In this document: one piece after another, positions 38,171 through 46,954 of the stretch
Position numbering within the stretch: position 1 is the stretch's first letter
How the letters are laid out: each line of letters begins with the position of its first letter
Assembly: GCA_021846395.1 (NCBI GenBank)
Contig: JAJZXB010000002.1
Span: 1 to 64,000, forward strand
Direction: 5' to 3'
Origin: Thermoplasmata archaeon
Lineage (GTDB): Archaea > Thermoplasmatota > Thermoplasmata > Thermoplasmatales > Thermoplasmataceae
Length of the DNA: 64,000 nucleotides
Position numbers and translations under genes: made by a program
Notes under the pieces: generated by a model
Databases searched by the model: none
What the model was told of the DNA's origin: nothing
What the model saw: the letters and a program-made list of their open reading frames with translations, nothing else

Positions 38171-39934
38171 TTATTCTTTTGCTTCGCTTTTTGCTTCACT
38201 TGCGGGTTTTGTTTCGGTCTCCTCAATTATATACTGTGTTCCTGATTCTATTATATCTGATATTTCCTCTGTTTTATATCCAGAATAAACAGATAATAAG
38301 TAGAATATGATTGCAACAAGTATTACAACAACAAAGTCAAATGGATATGGAAGAGTTCCTGTACCGCCATAGCCCTTTTCTCCAAGATAGGATAACACGA
38401 CTAGCACAAGTATGTACAGTGGTACCCAGTATCCGGATTTTATGTTCTGCATTGTGAATACATTTGTTACTTTGCCAGTAGCCAGTAAAATGAGATATAC
38501 AACTAAACCAGCGAATATGCCTATTGCAAGATAGGGGACGGTTGGCCAACCAGACCAGTAGACGATCAATGTTGCTCCAACAAACGCTATTGGCGCCAGT
38601 ATTTTAGCATATGGCAGCTTGAATGGCCTTTTCAACTGATCTGCTTCCCTTCTGAATACCATTAATGCTGATCCTCCCACTATATATGTGAATGCTGTTG
38701 CACCTGTTATCAAACCCACAAGGGCGTACCATGATGGGAATGGGGCAAGGAATATTAGTCCAATTATTAAGGATATCAATACTGACATTGTTGGTATTCT
38801 TGTTTTTTTGTTAACCCTGGACAATGCTGCTGGGAAGTAACCGTTTTCTGCTAAACCGAATAAAGTTCTTGTTGATGTTCCAGCATATACATTTAAAGTA
38901 CCTGCCGGGGATACATAGGCATCTGCATATAATATATATGTCAATACCACAAGGGCAAAGATTCCAGAGGATTTTGCAAGGAATGCAAAGGGAGCTGCAC
39001 TAACGCTTTGGACATATGATGTTGAAGCTGAACCCAGACCAACCCAGCCACCACTGGCAGCCAGCTTTGAGGGATCTATAGCGCCAATAAAGACAACCTG
39101 CAATAATACATATAAAAATATACCAGTTACCACAGAGAATACGGTTGCAAGGGGTATTGATCTCTGGGGTGTTTTTGCTTCTCCTCCATAATCAAGAGCC
39201 TGCCTGAATCCAAGGAATGAGAAAACTATACCATCAGTAGCTACGGCCTCAAATATCAAAGAGGTTTTATGCGTTGGAAGGAATCCACCCAGGGAAGGGT
39301 TTGTGAAATTTGAGGAGTGAAATACAAAGGCAGCAAGCATGATCACCGTAACAGAGGGTATAATTAATTTCCACCATGTCATGCCTGTATTTGTTTTTCC
39401 CATCAATCTCACACCTGTATAATTTAGTAGGAAGAATGCAACAATTAAAATAGCAGCCAGAGCTATTCCACTGGCAGACAGCAATGTAACATTTATAGCG
39501 GGGTCAAGTGGGTTTGGAGCACTGTATGATAATGATGGAATGTATGAGCTTGCGTATGTTATCACTGCCTCGGCTTCTATTGTTGGCACGGAAACCGCGG
39601 ATAAGAAATAGGTCCATCCAAAGAATAGACCTGCGACTCCACCGTGCGAATAATGGCCATATCTGCTTATGGCCCCCGATCTCGGTATCATTGCTCCTAG
39701 CTCTGCGTATACCAGAGCTATAAACAATACAATAATACCACCTATTAACCAGGATAGTATGGATGCTGGACCTGCGGTTGTTGCGGCAGCGGATGCGGCA
39801 AATAACCATCCAGACCCAATTATACCACCCAAACTAAGAAAATACAAATCCCACGTATTTAAGGATTTGCTTAATCTTTTATCCTGTCTTAAACTATTAC
39901 TTATAGAACTTTCTGTAGCTTTTTTTTCAGCCAT
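38171..39934 (-). CDS. APC-superfamily amino acid permease
   Basis: A 587-residue polytopic protein with about 12-14 helices. Helix 1 has the characteristic unwound glycine motif SLGGIIGSGWLFA, then SWLIGGIIVLFIALVYAELGAMIP, and helix 6 carries FSFLGFRQALDYGGE. A long hydrophilic Lys/Glu/Ala C-terminus follows. Family level is clear; substrate is not. Divergent from aIF1A. Confidence 0.88.
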   Translation of the reverse strand: MAEKKATESSISNSLRQDKRLSKSLNTWDLYFLSLGGIIGSGWLFAASAAATTAGPASILSWLIGGIIVLFIALVYAELGAMIPRSGAISRYGHYSHGGVAGLFFGWTYFLSAVSVPTIEAEAVITYASSYIPSLSYSAPNPLDPAINVTLLSASGIALAAILIVAFFLLNYTGVRLMGKTNTGMTWWKLIIPSVTVIMLAAFVFHSSNFTNPSLGGFLPTHKTSLIFEAVATDGIVFSFLGFRQALDYGGEAKTPQRSIPLATVFSVVTGIFLYVLLQVVFIGAIDPSKLAASGGWVGLGSASTSYVQSVSAAPFAFLAKSSGIFALVVLTYILYADAYVSPAGTLNVYAGTSTRTLFGLAENGYFPAALSRVNKKTRIPTMSVLISLIIGLIFLAPFPSWYALVGLITGATAFTYIVGGSALMVFRREADQLKRPFKLPYAKILAPIAFVGATLIVYWSGWPTVPYLAIGIFAGLVVYLILLATGKVTNVFTMQNIKSGYWVPLYILVLVVLSYLGEKGYGGTGTLPYPFDFVVVILVAIIFYLLSVYSGYKTEEISDIIESGTQYIIEETETKPASEAKSEAKE

Positions 39935-40078
39935 ATGTGATTATGTGGCAGATGTATTTAAATTTTTCTTAATAAATATTGATTAATTTCACCTTAATGC
40001 GAGGAAAATTAGCAATTCCCTTTATTGTTATAAATAAACTTAATGGTAAAATAATAGCATTTCTAAGTTTTAAAATTG

Positions 40079-40091
40079 CTTATATTTATAT
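40079..40091 (+). promoter_or_regulatory. TATA box of the aIF1A-rio1-pno1 operon
   Basis: TTATATTTATA-type element centred about 31 bases before the chosen aIF1A ATG; it falls inside the longer upstream frame, which argues against that frame being translated. Confidence 0.5.
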
Positions 40092-40116
40092 TATTGTAAC
40101 GAATTATGTATTATAT

Positions 40117-40449
40117 ATGAACAATGAAAGTAAGAATAATGATGAAAATATTACGAGGGTGATAACCCCTAATAAAAGAAAGGGAGAAATTTATGGAATA
40201 GTGGAAAAATTATCAGGTGCATCAAGACTTACTGTAATGTGTGAGGATGGGCTGTCAAGAAACTGCAGAATACCGGGAAAAATGAAAAAAAGAATGTGGA
40301 TCAGGGAAGGAGATCTTGTTATTTTGAAACCGTGGGATTTTCAGAATGAAAAGGGCGATATTGTATATAGATATACCAGAACTCAGGCTTCATATTTAAG
40401 CAGGAACAGGATGCTGCCAGAAATTATAGATGTATTCAATGAACGATAA
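40117..40449 (+). CDS. eif1A: Translation initiation factor aIF1A
   Basis: OB-fold factor that binds the A site of the small subunit and aids initiation. The sequence GEIYGIVEKLSGASRLTVMCEDG and CRIPGKMKKRMWIREGDLVILKPWDFQ...GDIVYRY is diagnostic. A frame extends 46 codons upstream, but that part is hydrophobic and covers the promoter; the ATG at MNNESKNN gives the normal 110 residues. First gene of a unit with Rio1 and Pno1. Confidence 0.95.
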   Translation: MNNESKNNDENITRVITPNKRKGEIYGIVEKLSGASRLTVMCEDGLSRNCRIPGKMKKRMWIREGDLVILKPWDFQNEKGDIVYRYTRTQASYLSRNRMLPEIIDVFNER

Positions 40450-41203
40450 AAGTGCATTAAAACAGCTGATAGATGCTGATGAATTTTCAAATAAACTAAA
40501 CCTTGATAGGAAGACCTATGGACTTGTGTTTGATAAACGAACATTAAATTCCATATATTATATAATAAAGAAGTTTAATATTGACTTTATTGATTTCCCT
40601 ATATCCAGTGGAAAAGAATCGCTTGTTTTCAAGGTGATTGATATAAAAAGGAAAGCATTTGCATTAAAAATTTATAAAATGTCAACACTTAAATTTTCAA
40701 ATACGTTTGAATATATACGAGGAGATTATCGATTTGATAAGGAAAGAATAAACAGAAGCAATATTGTGTATATATGGGCACAGAAGGAATTTACAAATCT
40801 AGAGGATATGAGAAAAGCAGGGGTCAAAGGGCCAGTGCCTTATGGATACCATAAAAACGTCCTGCTCATGTCCTACGTGGGCTCAAAAAATGAGCCTGCA
40901 CCGCAGATTAAGAATATTGATACCGATTTTGATATTTTATACAATAAATTGAAATTAAATATAAAAAATATGTATAAAAAGGCAAGACTGGTGCATGCAG
41001 ATTTAAGCGAATACAACGTATTATATTACAGGAAAAATCCATATGTTATAGATGTGGGGCAATCCGTATCAGCAAAACATCCAAGGGCAGATGAATTTTT
41101 AAGAAGGGACATAAAAAATATTACTGCGTTTTTTTTAAAGAAAAATGTTAAATGCAATGAAAGTGATTTGTACAGGTATATAAAAGGTGAGGAATATGAT
41201 TGA
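40430..41203 (+). CDS. rio1: RIO1-type atypical protein kinase
   Basis: Kinase/ATPase of small-subunit maturation. The ATP-binding loop is SSGKESLVF, the Lys strand is FALKIYK, the catalytic loop is LVHADLSEYNVL and the metal loop is IDVGQSV followed by HPRADEFLRRDI, all typical of Rio1. It overlaps the aIF1A 3' end by 20 bases and the following KH gene slightly. ATG at codon 4 is also possible as start. Confidence 0.95.
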   Translation: MYSMNDKSALKQLIDADEFSNKLNLDRKTYGLVFDKRTLNSIYYIIKKFNIDFIDFPISSGKESLVFKVIDIKRKAFALKIYKMSTLKFSNTFEYIRGDYRFDKERINRSNIVYIWAQKEFTNLEDMRKAGVKGPVPYGYHKNVLLMSYVGSKNEPAPQIKNIDTDFDILYNKLKLNIKNMYKKARLVHADLSEYNVLYYRKNPYVIDVGQSVSAKHPRADEFLRRDIKNITAFFLKKNVKCNESDLYRYIKGEEYD

Positions 41204-41744
41204 GACCGGTAATGTAAAGGTACCGCAGAATAGGATAGCCATAATAATAGGAAAAAATGGCAGCGTTAAAGATGAAATAGAAAAATATGGTGATTCAAAA
41301 ATATCCATAGATACTGAGAATGATACGGTTGCAGTTTATCAAAAGAATAATGCTTTAAAATCGCTAATAGCATTTAACGTTGTGCAGGCAATTGCAAGGG
41401 GTTTCAATCCAGAAAAAGCAATGATTCTTTTCAATGAAGGGATGCAATTTGAAATTATATCAATAAAGGAGTTTACCAATGGAAATGCAAGGAGAACCAC
41501 GGAACTCAAGGGGAGAATTATAGGCAGAGAAGGAAGAACTCGGGAAATAATAGAGTCATTAACTGGTACATATATTTCTGTCATGGGAAACACCGTTGCA
41601 GTGATTGGCGATTATATTTCAATTCAATACAGTAGGGAGGCAATAAATATGCTATTGCAGGGCAGAAAACATAAAACCGTTTATTCATATTTAGAGAAAA
41701 ATGCCGGAGAATTGAAATTCAAAAAAATGGAGGGATCCTTTTAA
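41196..41744 (+). CDS. KH-domain ribosome biogenesis protein (Pno1/Dim2-like)
   Basis: Two KH domains: IAIIIGKNGSVKDEIEKYG and GRIIGREGRTREIIESLTG, separated by the Pno1-type linker with VVQAIARGFNPEKAMIL. The eukaryotic homologue guides small-subunit rRNA processing and partners with Rio kinases; the gene order rio1-pno1 fits this. Start chosen at the ATG following GGTGAGG; an upstream ATG adds three residues. The 3' end lies 44 bases before tRNA-Met. Confidence 0.92.
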   Translation: MIETGNVKVPQNRIAIIIGKNGSVKDEIEKYGDSKISIDTENDTVAVYQKNNALKSLIAFNVVQAIARGFNPEKAMILFNEGMQFEIISIKEFTNGNARRTTELKGRIIGREGRTREIIESLTGTYISVMGNTVAVIGDYISIQYSREAINMLLQGRKHKTVYSYLEKNAGELKFKKMEGSF

Positions 41745-41758
41745 TTTCTTTGTTAAAG

Positions 41759-41766
41759 TTTATATT
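41759..41766 (+). promoter_or_regulatory. TATA box of initiator tRNA-Met
   Basis: TTTATATT centred about 26 bases before the tRNA 5' end, between the pno1 stop and the tRNA. Confidence 0.6.
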
Positions 41767-41788
41767 CCTTTTAGCAATAGAGAACTGA

Positions 41789-41863
41789 AGCGGGGTAGGG
41801 TAGTCAGGAGATCCCGACGGGCTCATAACCCGTAGATCAATGGTTCAAATCCATTCCCCGCTA
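41789..41863 (+). tRNA. Initiator tRNA-Met (CAT)
   Basis: Acceptor AGCGGGG/CCCCGCT begins with A1-U72, and the anticodon stem ACGGG/CCCGT holds three consecutive G-C pairs next to the loop CTCATAA; both are initiator features. T arm AATGG-TTCAAAT-CCATT, discriminator A. Its last three bases, CTA, are read on the other strand as the hemD stop TAG. Confidence 0.95.
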
Positions 41864-42565
41864 TTTATCAACGTCCCTGTCTATTATTTCAACAATATTT
41901 TTGAAATTTGAGTCATCATTGAATAGAACGGGATTGCAATTGTATTTGCTTAATGTTTCTCTGGTTATTTTGCCAATTGCATATACTGTTTTATCTATAA
42001 ATTCTGTAATTTTAAAAAAAACATCAACCTCCATTGACGAAGTAAACAGAATACCGATACAATTTTCACTGTCTATATATTCTTTTATGTTGTTGCTGTA
42101 TATGGCTTCAATTGAATAAATAAAATATTCGCGGTAATTGTATCTATTCTTTTCAAGAAAATTTCTTATTATTTCATTTGATTTATCACTCCTGAATAAC
42201 CCAATCTTATTTTTCTTATAATTTTTAAGCAGTGATATGACCCCATAGGAATTTTTTTCAACTGGAACAGTGGAATCATGATGGTATTTTTTTATGATGT
42301 TTGCAGTGCTTTCACCAATGGCAATAAAAACTGGCTCATATTTAAACAGTTTAAAATAATATTCAAAAAATACTTTTGCCCCATAGGAACTGGTTAAAAT
42401 AACAACATCAGGGGTATCGTGCAATAGCAAATTTCTTTCATTTTCACCCACTTTAATTTTTTTTATCCTTGTAAGTGGAATATTCACAATTTTTATATTT
42501 TTCAATGATACGGGCTCATACTTATCTTCTGGGCGGGTTGTAATAAGAAATTTAGAAATATCCAT
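41861..42565 (-). CDS. hemD: Uroporphyrinogen-III synthase
   Basis: Closes hydroxymethylbilane to uroporphyrinogen III. The family is weakly conserved; the 234-residue length, two Rossmann-like halves (start [26 protein letters not shown]; second half ILFTSSMEVDVFF...YAIGKITRETLSKY) and position after hemC support the call. Its start overlaps hemC by 14 bases. The stop codon is made by the 3' end of tRNA-Met on the other strand. Confidence 0.87.
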   Translation of the reverse strand: MDISKFLITTRPEDKYEPVSLKNIKIVNIPLTRIKKIKVGENERNLLLHDTPDVVILTSSYGAKVFFEYYFKLFKYEPVFIAIGESTANIIKKYHHDSTVPVEKNSYGVISLLKNYKKNKIGLFRSDKSNEIIRNFLEKNRYNYREYFIYSIEAIYSNNIKEYIDSENCIGILFTSSMEVDVFFKITEFIDKTVYAIGKITRETLSKYNCNPVLFNDDSNFKNIVEIIDRDVDK

Positions 42566-43409
42566 AATCCCTGATCTCCTCCTTTATTTTATTTACCATT
42601 TTTTGCTTATCTTCATTATAAAAAAATATGTTTTTATAATCTCCTGATTTCAGTGAATAAAACCGTGTTAAAACATTTTTATTTCTTGAAAGTATTCCTG
42701 CTGGCATGGAACAGCCAAGATTCAATTCCCTTACAATGAATCGTTCAACTGTAAAATCCTCATATGTTTCAATATCATTTACATTTTTAATAATATCAGA
42801 ATATTTGGAGCCTCTCATGGCAACAATAGCTATTATGCCCTGGTTTGGTGCTGGTACAAAGTCCTCCACTGGCAACGTAAAATGCGGCTCTGTTAAATTC
42901 ATCCTATCGTAAGCAGCTTTTGCAATAACAATGCCATTATATTCTCCGTTTTTATATTTATTAAGTCGGGTATCAATATTCCCCCGTATATCCTTAATTT
43001 CAATTTGTGGATTCATGGTCTTCAATTCCCTTATTCTCCTATAGCTTGATGTTCCAATTACATAACCTGCTGGCATGGAACCTATATCCATTTCAGAGAT
43101 CAATGCATCGCGGTAATCCCCTCTTTTTAATGTGCCGGCAATTTCAAGATTTTTCCCCATGTTTGATGGTATGTCCTTTCCACTATGAACGGCTATATCC
43201 ACAGTATGATTCAGTACCAAATTATTAAGCTCCTCAACAAATACTCCGGTGGAACTGCTCCTGTATAAAGGTGTCTGCACATCAACATCTCCTCCTGACG
43301 TGTACCCCTTTATAATGCAATCATAACCAATATTTTCAAGCTCATCCTTAACTTTCTGGGCCTGTATCATTGCAAGTTTGCTTTTCCTTGTCCCAATTAT
43401 TACAGGCAT
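42552..43409 (-). CDS. hemC: Porphobilinogen deaminase (hydroxymethylbilane synthase)
   Basis: Polymerises four porphobilinogens. Signatures: [16 protein letters not shown] at the N-terminus, VHSGKDIPS (canonical HSLKDxPT), [19 protein letters not shown] and [12 protein letters not shown] with the cofactor-binding Cys. Length 285 is near normal for archaea. Sits between hemL and hemD with small overlaps on both sides. Confidence 0.95.
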   Translation of the reverse strand: MPVIIGTRKSKLAMIQAQKVKDELENIGYDCIIKGYTSGGDVDVQTPLYRSSSTGVFVEELNNLVLNHTVDIAVHSGKDIPSNMGKNLEIAGTLKRGDYRDALISEMDIGSMPAGYVIGTSSYRRIRELKTMNPQIEIKDIRGNIDTRLNKYKNGEYNGIVIAKAAYDRMNLTEPHFTLPVEDFVPAPNQGIIAIVAMRGSKYSDIIKNVNDIETYEDFTVERFIVRELNLGCSMPAGILSRNKNVLTRFYSLKSGDYKNIFFYNEDKQKMVNKIKEEIRDYGYF

Positions 43410-44662
43410 TTTAGCACCGTGTCATATGCATCCATTGTTTTTTGAAGGTCATTATCATCATGTGCAAAACTGATAAATTGCGTTTCAAACTGACTGGGAG
43501 GGACATATATGCCCTTCTTAAGGAGCTGATCAAACATTCTCTTAAATTTGCCCGCATCAGAATTTTTTGCAATGCCATAGCTATTAACTTTTCTATCATT
43601 GAAAAATATCTGAAACATGGAATATGCACGATTGACGGATCCATTTATTTTATAATCATTAATTATATCATTAAGAGATTTTTCCATTCTTTTAGCATAG
43701 TTATTGATGTAATTATAATTCTTGCCCTTTAGTGTGTTAAGGGCAGCTATACCTGTTGCCATTGATAGGGGATTTCCGGAAAATGTGCCTGCTTCATATA
43801 CATCACCATATGGGCTTATATTTTTCATTATCTCCTCTCCAGCACCAAACAGCCCAATGGGCATTCCTCCACCTATAATTTTACCCATGGTTGTAATATC
43901 AGGCTTTATATTAATTATATCCTGATATGCCCCAAAACCAAATCTAAAGCCAGTAATAACCTCATCAAAAATTAAAAGGGAGGAGTGCTTCTCTGTAATT
44001 TCCCTTAAAAATGGCAGAAAATCATTTTCAGGGTTTATAACACCGATATTGCCAAGAATGGGTTCTGTTATCACAGCAGCTATGTTATTCCCATATTTTT
44101 TAAAGATATTTTCAATGCTTTCCTTATCATTATACTGGCCCACAACAACAGTTTTTGATATTTCTTCGGGAACTCCATCGGACGAGGGTTTTCCAAATGT
44201 CATGGTACCACTTCCGGATTTAATCAGTGAATAATCATGTGCACCATGATATCCTCCCTCCATTTTAAGTATAAGATTTTTTTTGGTATATCCCCTTGCC
44301 AATCGCATTGCGTGCATTGTGGCCTCCGTTCCTGAGTTGGTAAAACGCATCATTTCTATAGATTTCACCGAATTTTTTATAATTTTGCCAAGCTGTATTT
44401 CGTTCTCTGTAATTGACCCAAAAAGTATGCCCTTATCAATCTGTTCATTCATTATTCTGACTATTCCTTCATTTGCATGCCCCAGTATCATTGGGCCAAA
44501 GCCAAGAGAATAGTCAATATATTGTTTATCGTTAACATCAAATATTTTTGAACCCATGCCACGCTTGAACATTACCGGAATCGGCGAGTAATATCTCACT
44601 GGTGAATTGACTCCCATTGGGAATAAATTTAAGGCTTCCTTAAAAAGTTCCTCCGATTTCAT
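43400..44662 (-). CDS. hemL: Glutamate-1-semialdehyde 2,1-aminomutase
   Basis: PLP enzyme that makes 5-aminolevulinate from GSA. Key parts are NSPVRYY near the start, [44 protein letters not shown] and the PLP Lys in [13 protein letters not shown]. Length 420 is typical. First gene of hemL-hemC-hemD; hemA and hemB are outside the window. Confidence 0.95.
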   Translation of the reverse strand: MKSEELFKEALNLFPMGVNSPVRYYSPIPVMFKRGMGSKIFDVNDKQYIDYSLGFGPMILGHANEGIVRIMNEQIDKGILFGSITENEIQLGKIIKNSVKSIEMMRFTNSGTEATMHAMRLARGYTKKNLILKMEGGYHGAHDYSLIKSGSGTMTFGKPSSDGVPEEISKTVVVGQYNDKESIENIFKKYGNNIAAVITEPILGNIGVINPENDFLPFLREITEKHSSLLIFDEVITGFRFGFGAYQDIINIKPDITTMGKIIGGGMPIGLFGAGEEIMKNISPYGDVYEAGTFSGNPLSMATGIAALNTLKGKNYNYINNYAKRMEKSLNDIINDYKINGSVNRAYSMFQIFFNDRKVNSYGIAKNSDAGKFKRMFDQLLKKGIYVPPSQFETQFISFAHDDNDLQKTMDAYDTVLKCL

Positions 44663-44937
44663 GACTCATAATCTTATATTATAATTTAGAATTTTTGATT
44701 GAATGTATTACCCCCAACATTTTTTGGCCATCATGTTCAATCGATAATGATTGATTGTCAAATTTTATCCAGTACAATACAGTTACCTTATTTTTAAAAG
44801 GACTTCATGAAAATTGGTAATGAGTGCACCTGTCCTGACTTTAATTATTTTCCGATTTAATGGGATAATTGTTTATTGCTTAAAATGTAATTAATTAAAT
44901 TTAAAAAGAATTTAATTAATTATAACAATTAAGTTTC
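44663..44937. promoter_or_regulatory. Divergent intergenic region of hemL and the methyltransferase
   Basis: About 275 A/T-rich bases separate the two divergent genes. AATTTAAAAAGAATTTAATTA-type sequence about 30-45 bases before the methyltransferase ATG is the best promoter candidate. No small gene or RNA recognised. Confidence 0.4.
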
Positions 44938-45918
44938 ATGAAAAAATATTGCATAAGAGTTGAAAAGCAAAATGCAAAAATTACGATAAATCATTTAATC
45001 GAAAAAAATTTAATTGACCTTAATTATATCATAAATCAGGACAAAAATTTTGTATATATCCCTTTAAGGGAGAAAACAGATGGTAGTACCGTACACAGTT
45101 TTAAAGCCTACGTTAGGCCTATGAATTATATAAAATTGCATTTAAAAAATATAGATATCAAGAATATCCGGTACATTAAATTTGACGATACGATTATATT
45201 CAATAAAAATAGCAAAATAACAAAAAGAATTGCGAAAATTTATGCAGAAGGATTCAAAGCCAAAAATATCTATATAAATAGGGGAGATGTAACAGGAATA
45301 TTGAGGCAGCCTTCATTAAAAAAAATTTATGGTCCAGGTGGAGATGTGAGAAATGTTGAATATGGTGTTAAATATTTTTTTGACCCATTGAAAATAATGT
45401 TTTCACCCGGGAATATTAACGTGAGAACATATATGAAATATGCAAATGTTGATGATAAAATCGTTTTGGATATGTTCGCAGGAATTGGATATTTTTCACT
45501 TCCTGTCCTGAAATATAAAAATCCACGGATGCTATATGCCTGCGATCTAAATCCTGATTCCATTTTTTATCTGGAAAAAAATATAGGAGAAAATGGAATA
45601 AATAGGGATAAAATAAAAATTATCACTGGGGATTCAAGAAAAATGTGCCCTTATATCAGCGCGGATTACATTATAATGGGAAATTTTGAATCCATTAACT
45701 TTCTTGCTTCATCATTGATCCGATCGAAAGAGGGGGCGGTAATTTCAATGCATTATTTGATCTCTAGATCCACTTCCAACAGTGCGCAACAGGTTGTAAA
45801 TAAAGGGAGAAGGCTGGGGTATATACTGGCATTGATTAAAATGTATGAAGTGAAAACAATTTCCCCGGAATTAATTCATGTCAATTCAATATTTCGGGTT
45901 ATAAATATTATAAGGTAA
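44938..45918 (+). CDS. Trm5/TYW2-family tRNA methyltransferase
   Basis: Class I SAM enzyme of 326 residues whose relatives modify G37 of tRNA (Trm5, m1G) or transfer aminocarboxypropyl in wyosine synthesis (TYW2/Taw2). The SAM motif LDMFAGIGYFSLPVLK lies around residues 176-192 and the acidic strand is YACDLNPDSI. At the motif IV position it reads IIMGNFESINFL rather than the NLP of Trm5, which favours Taw2. The N-terminal 150 residues contain the conserved GDVTGILRQPSLKKIYGPGGDVRNVEYG block of this family. Monocistronic by position. Confidence 0.83.
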   Translation: MKKYCIRVEKQNAKITINHLIEKNLIDLNYIINQDKNFVYIPLREKTDGSTVHSFKAYVRPMNYIKLHLKNIDIKNIRYIKFDDTIIFNKNSKITKRIAKIYAEGFKAKNIYINRGDVTGILRQPSLKKIYGPGGDVRNVEYGVKYFFDPLKIMFSPGNINVRTYMKYANVDDKIVLDMFAGIGYFSLPVLKYKNPRMLYACDLNPDSIFYLEKNIGENGINRDKIKIITGDSRKMCPYISADYIIMGNFESINFLASSLIRSKEGAVISMHYLISRSTSNSAQQVVNKGRRLGYILALIKMYEVKTISPELIHVNSIFRVINIIR

Positions 45919-45970
45919 ACTTTAAAATAAAATATTATCATATAGTTAATGTTTAATAAAGGGTTAAAAT

Positions 45971-46429
45971 ATGAATGGCAGGGATATGAATGATAGATTC
46001 ATTCGCATAATTTCGATTTTGTTAAAATTGGTTCTATTCACAGCTATAATATTCATTTTGATTCATATGTTTCTGGCAATATATACCGCAATGCTGGTAA
46101 CTCCGTTTTCAATTTCAGGAGTTGAAAATTTGCTTTATTCAGCCGTGAATATAATTGTTGAAGATTCCCTTTTGGCCATTGTTGTGTTTGAAATATATGA
46201 AAGTGTTCTGGACTTTTTTGCAGGGAAGGGCAAAACAATAACTTATATTTTAGGTGCAGCCATATCATTCACTACAAGGGAGATTATACTTTTAATTTTT
46301 ACAGCCCATCTATTCAGCCAGATAAATTTCTATGAAATAACAGGCCTATCAATACTCATAGTTTCAATTTCAATTTCATATTATCTGTTATTAAAAGCAA
46401 GTTCGGTCAATGTGAAAAATGAACTTTGA
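45971..46429 (+). CDS. PsiE-like small membrane protein
   Basis: A 152-residue protein with four predicted membrane helices (about residues 14-42, 56-75, 84-108, 117-140) and a charged FEIYESVLDFFAGKGKT loop. Topology and the VEDSLLAIVVFEIYESV block resemble the phosphate-starvation-inducible PsiE family found in many archaea and bacteria, whose biochemical role is unknown. Assignment is by pattern only. Confidence 0.55.
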   Translation: MNGRDMNDRFIRIISILLKLVLFTAIIFILIHMFLAIYTAMLVTPFSISGVENLLYSAVNIIVEDSLLAIVVFEIYESVLDFFAGKGKTITYILGAAISFTTREIILLIFTAHLFSQINFYEITGLSILIVSISISYYLLLKASSVNVKNEL

Positions 46430-46533
46430 ATTACTATCCATGACAAAAAAATAAATTATTTGATAAAAGTTATTATATTATTTTCTTATCAGGTTATAGT
46501 TGATAATAAAATTATCAGGATGGTGAAAATAAT

Positions 46534-46788
46534 ATGGTCAATAATAATAGATCAACATATGCGGCACGACCGATGGATACTTTAAAAAATTCGCTTGAAA
46601 AAAATGTCATGATAGATGTAAGAGGCTCCAGAAGTTATTCCGGAATATTGCAGGGATATGATGTATACATGAATCTTGTTCTTAAAAATGTATCGGAAAC
46701 AATAAATGGAGAAAATAGGGGAGTGTTTGAAAAAATGTTATTAAGAGGAGACAATATTATCTTCTTATCTCCATCTGGAGGCGATTAA
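46534..46788 (+). CDS. lsm: Sm-like archaeal protein (second paralogue)
   Basis: Second Sm-fold protein in the window. Sm1: MDTLKNSLEKNVMIDVRGSRSYSGILQGYDVYMNLVLKN; Sm2: KMLLRGDNIIFLS. Length 84. It is one base from the L37e gene, an arrangement common in archaea. The other paralogue near 18.4 kb is linked to csl4. Confidence 0.95.
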   Translation: MVNNNRSTYAARPMDTLKNSLEKNVMIDVRGSRSYSGILQGYDVYMNLVLKNVSETINGENRGVFEKMLLRGDNIIFLSPSGGD

Positions 46789-46789
46789 A

Positions 46790-46954
46790 ATGAGTAATGG
46801 CACATCCTCAATGGGCAAAATGAATAATAAAAAGATCCATATTAGATGCAGACGATGTGGGCATGCTAGCTATAATGTAAGGGAGAAAAGGTGTTCTTAC
46901 TGTGGTTTTCCATCACCAAAAATCAGACATTACAATTGGGCAAAAGTTAAATGA
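46790..46954 (+). CDS. rpl37e: Large-subunit ribosomal protein L37e
   Basis: A 54-residue zinc protein: the CRRCGHAS...CSYCGFPSPKIRHYNWAKVK pattern with two CxxC pairs is diagnostic. It was read directly because it is too short for routine ORF tables. The start (MSNGTSSMGKMNNKKIHIRC) follows the lsm stop directly, and its 3' third overlaps the 5' end of purF in another frame. Confidence 0.96.
   Translation: MSNGTSSMGKMNNKKIHIRCRRCGHASYNVREKRCSYCGFPSPKIRHYNWAKVK

Noticed and set aside
39979-40116. 46-codon N-terminal extension of aIF1A
   Set aside because: Hydrophobic, not part of the aIF1A family and covers the TATA box at correct distance to the internal ATG.
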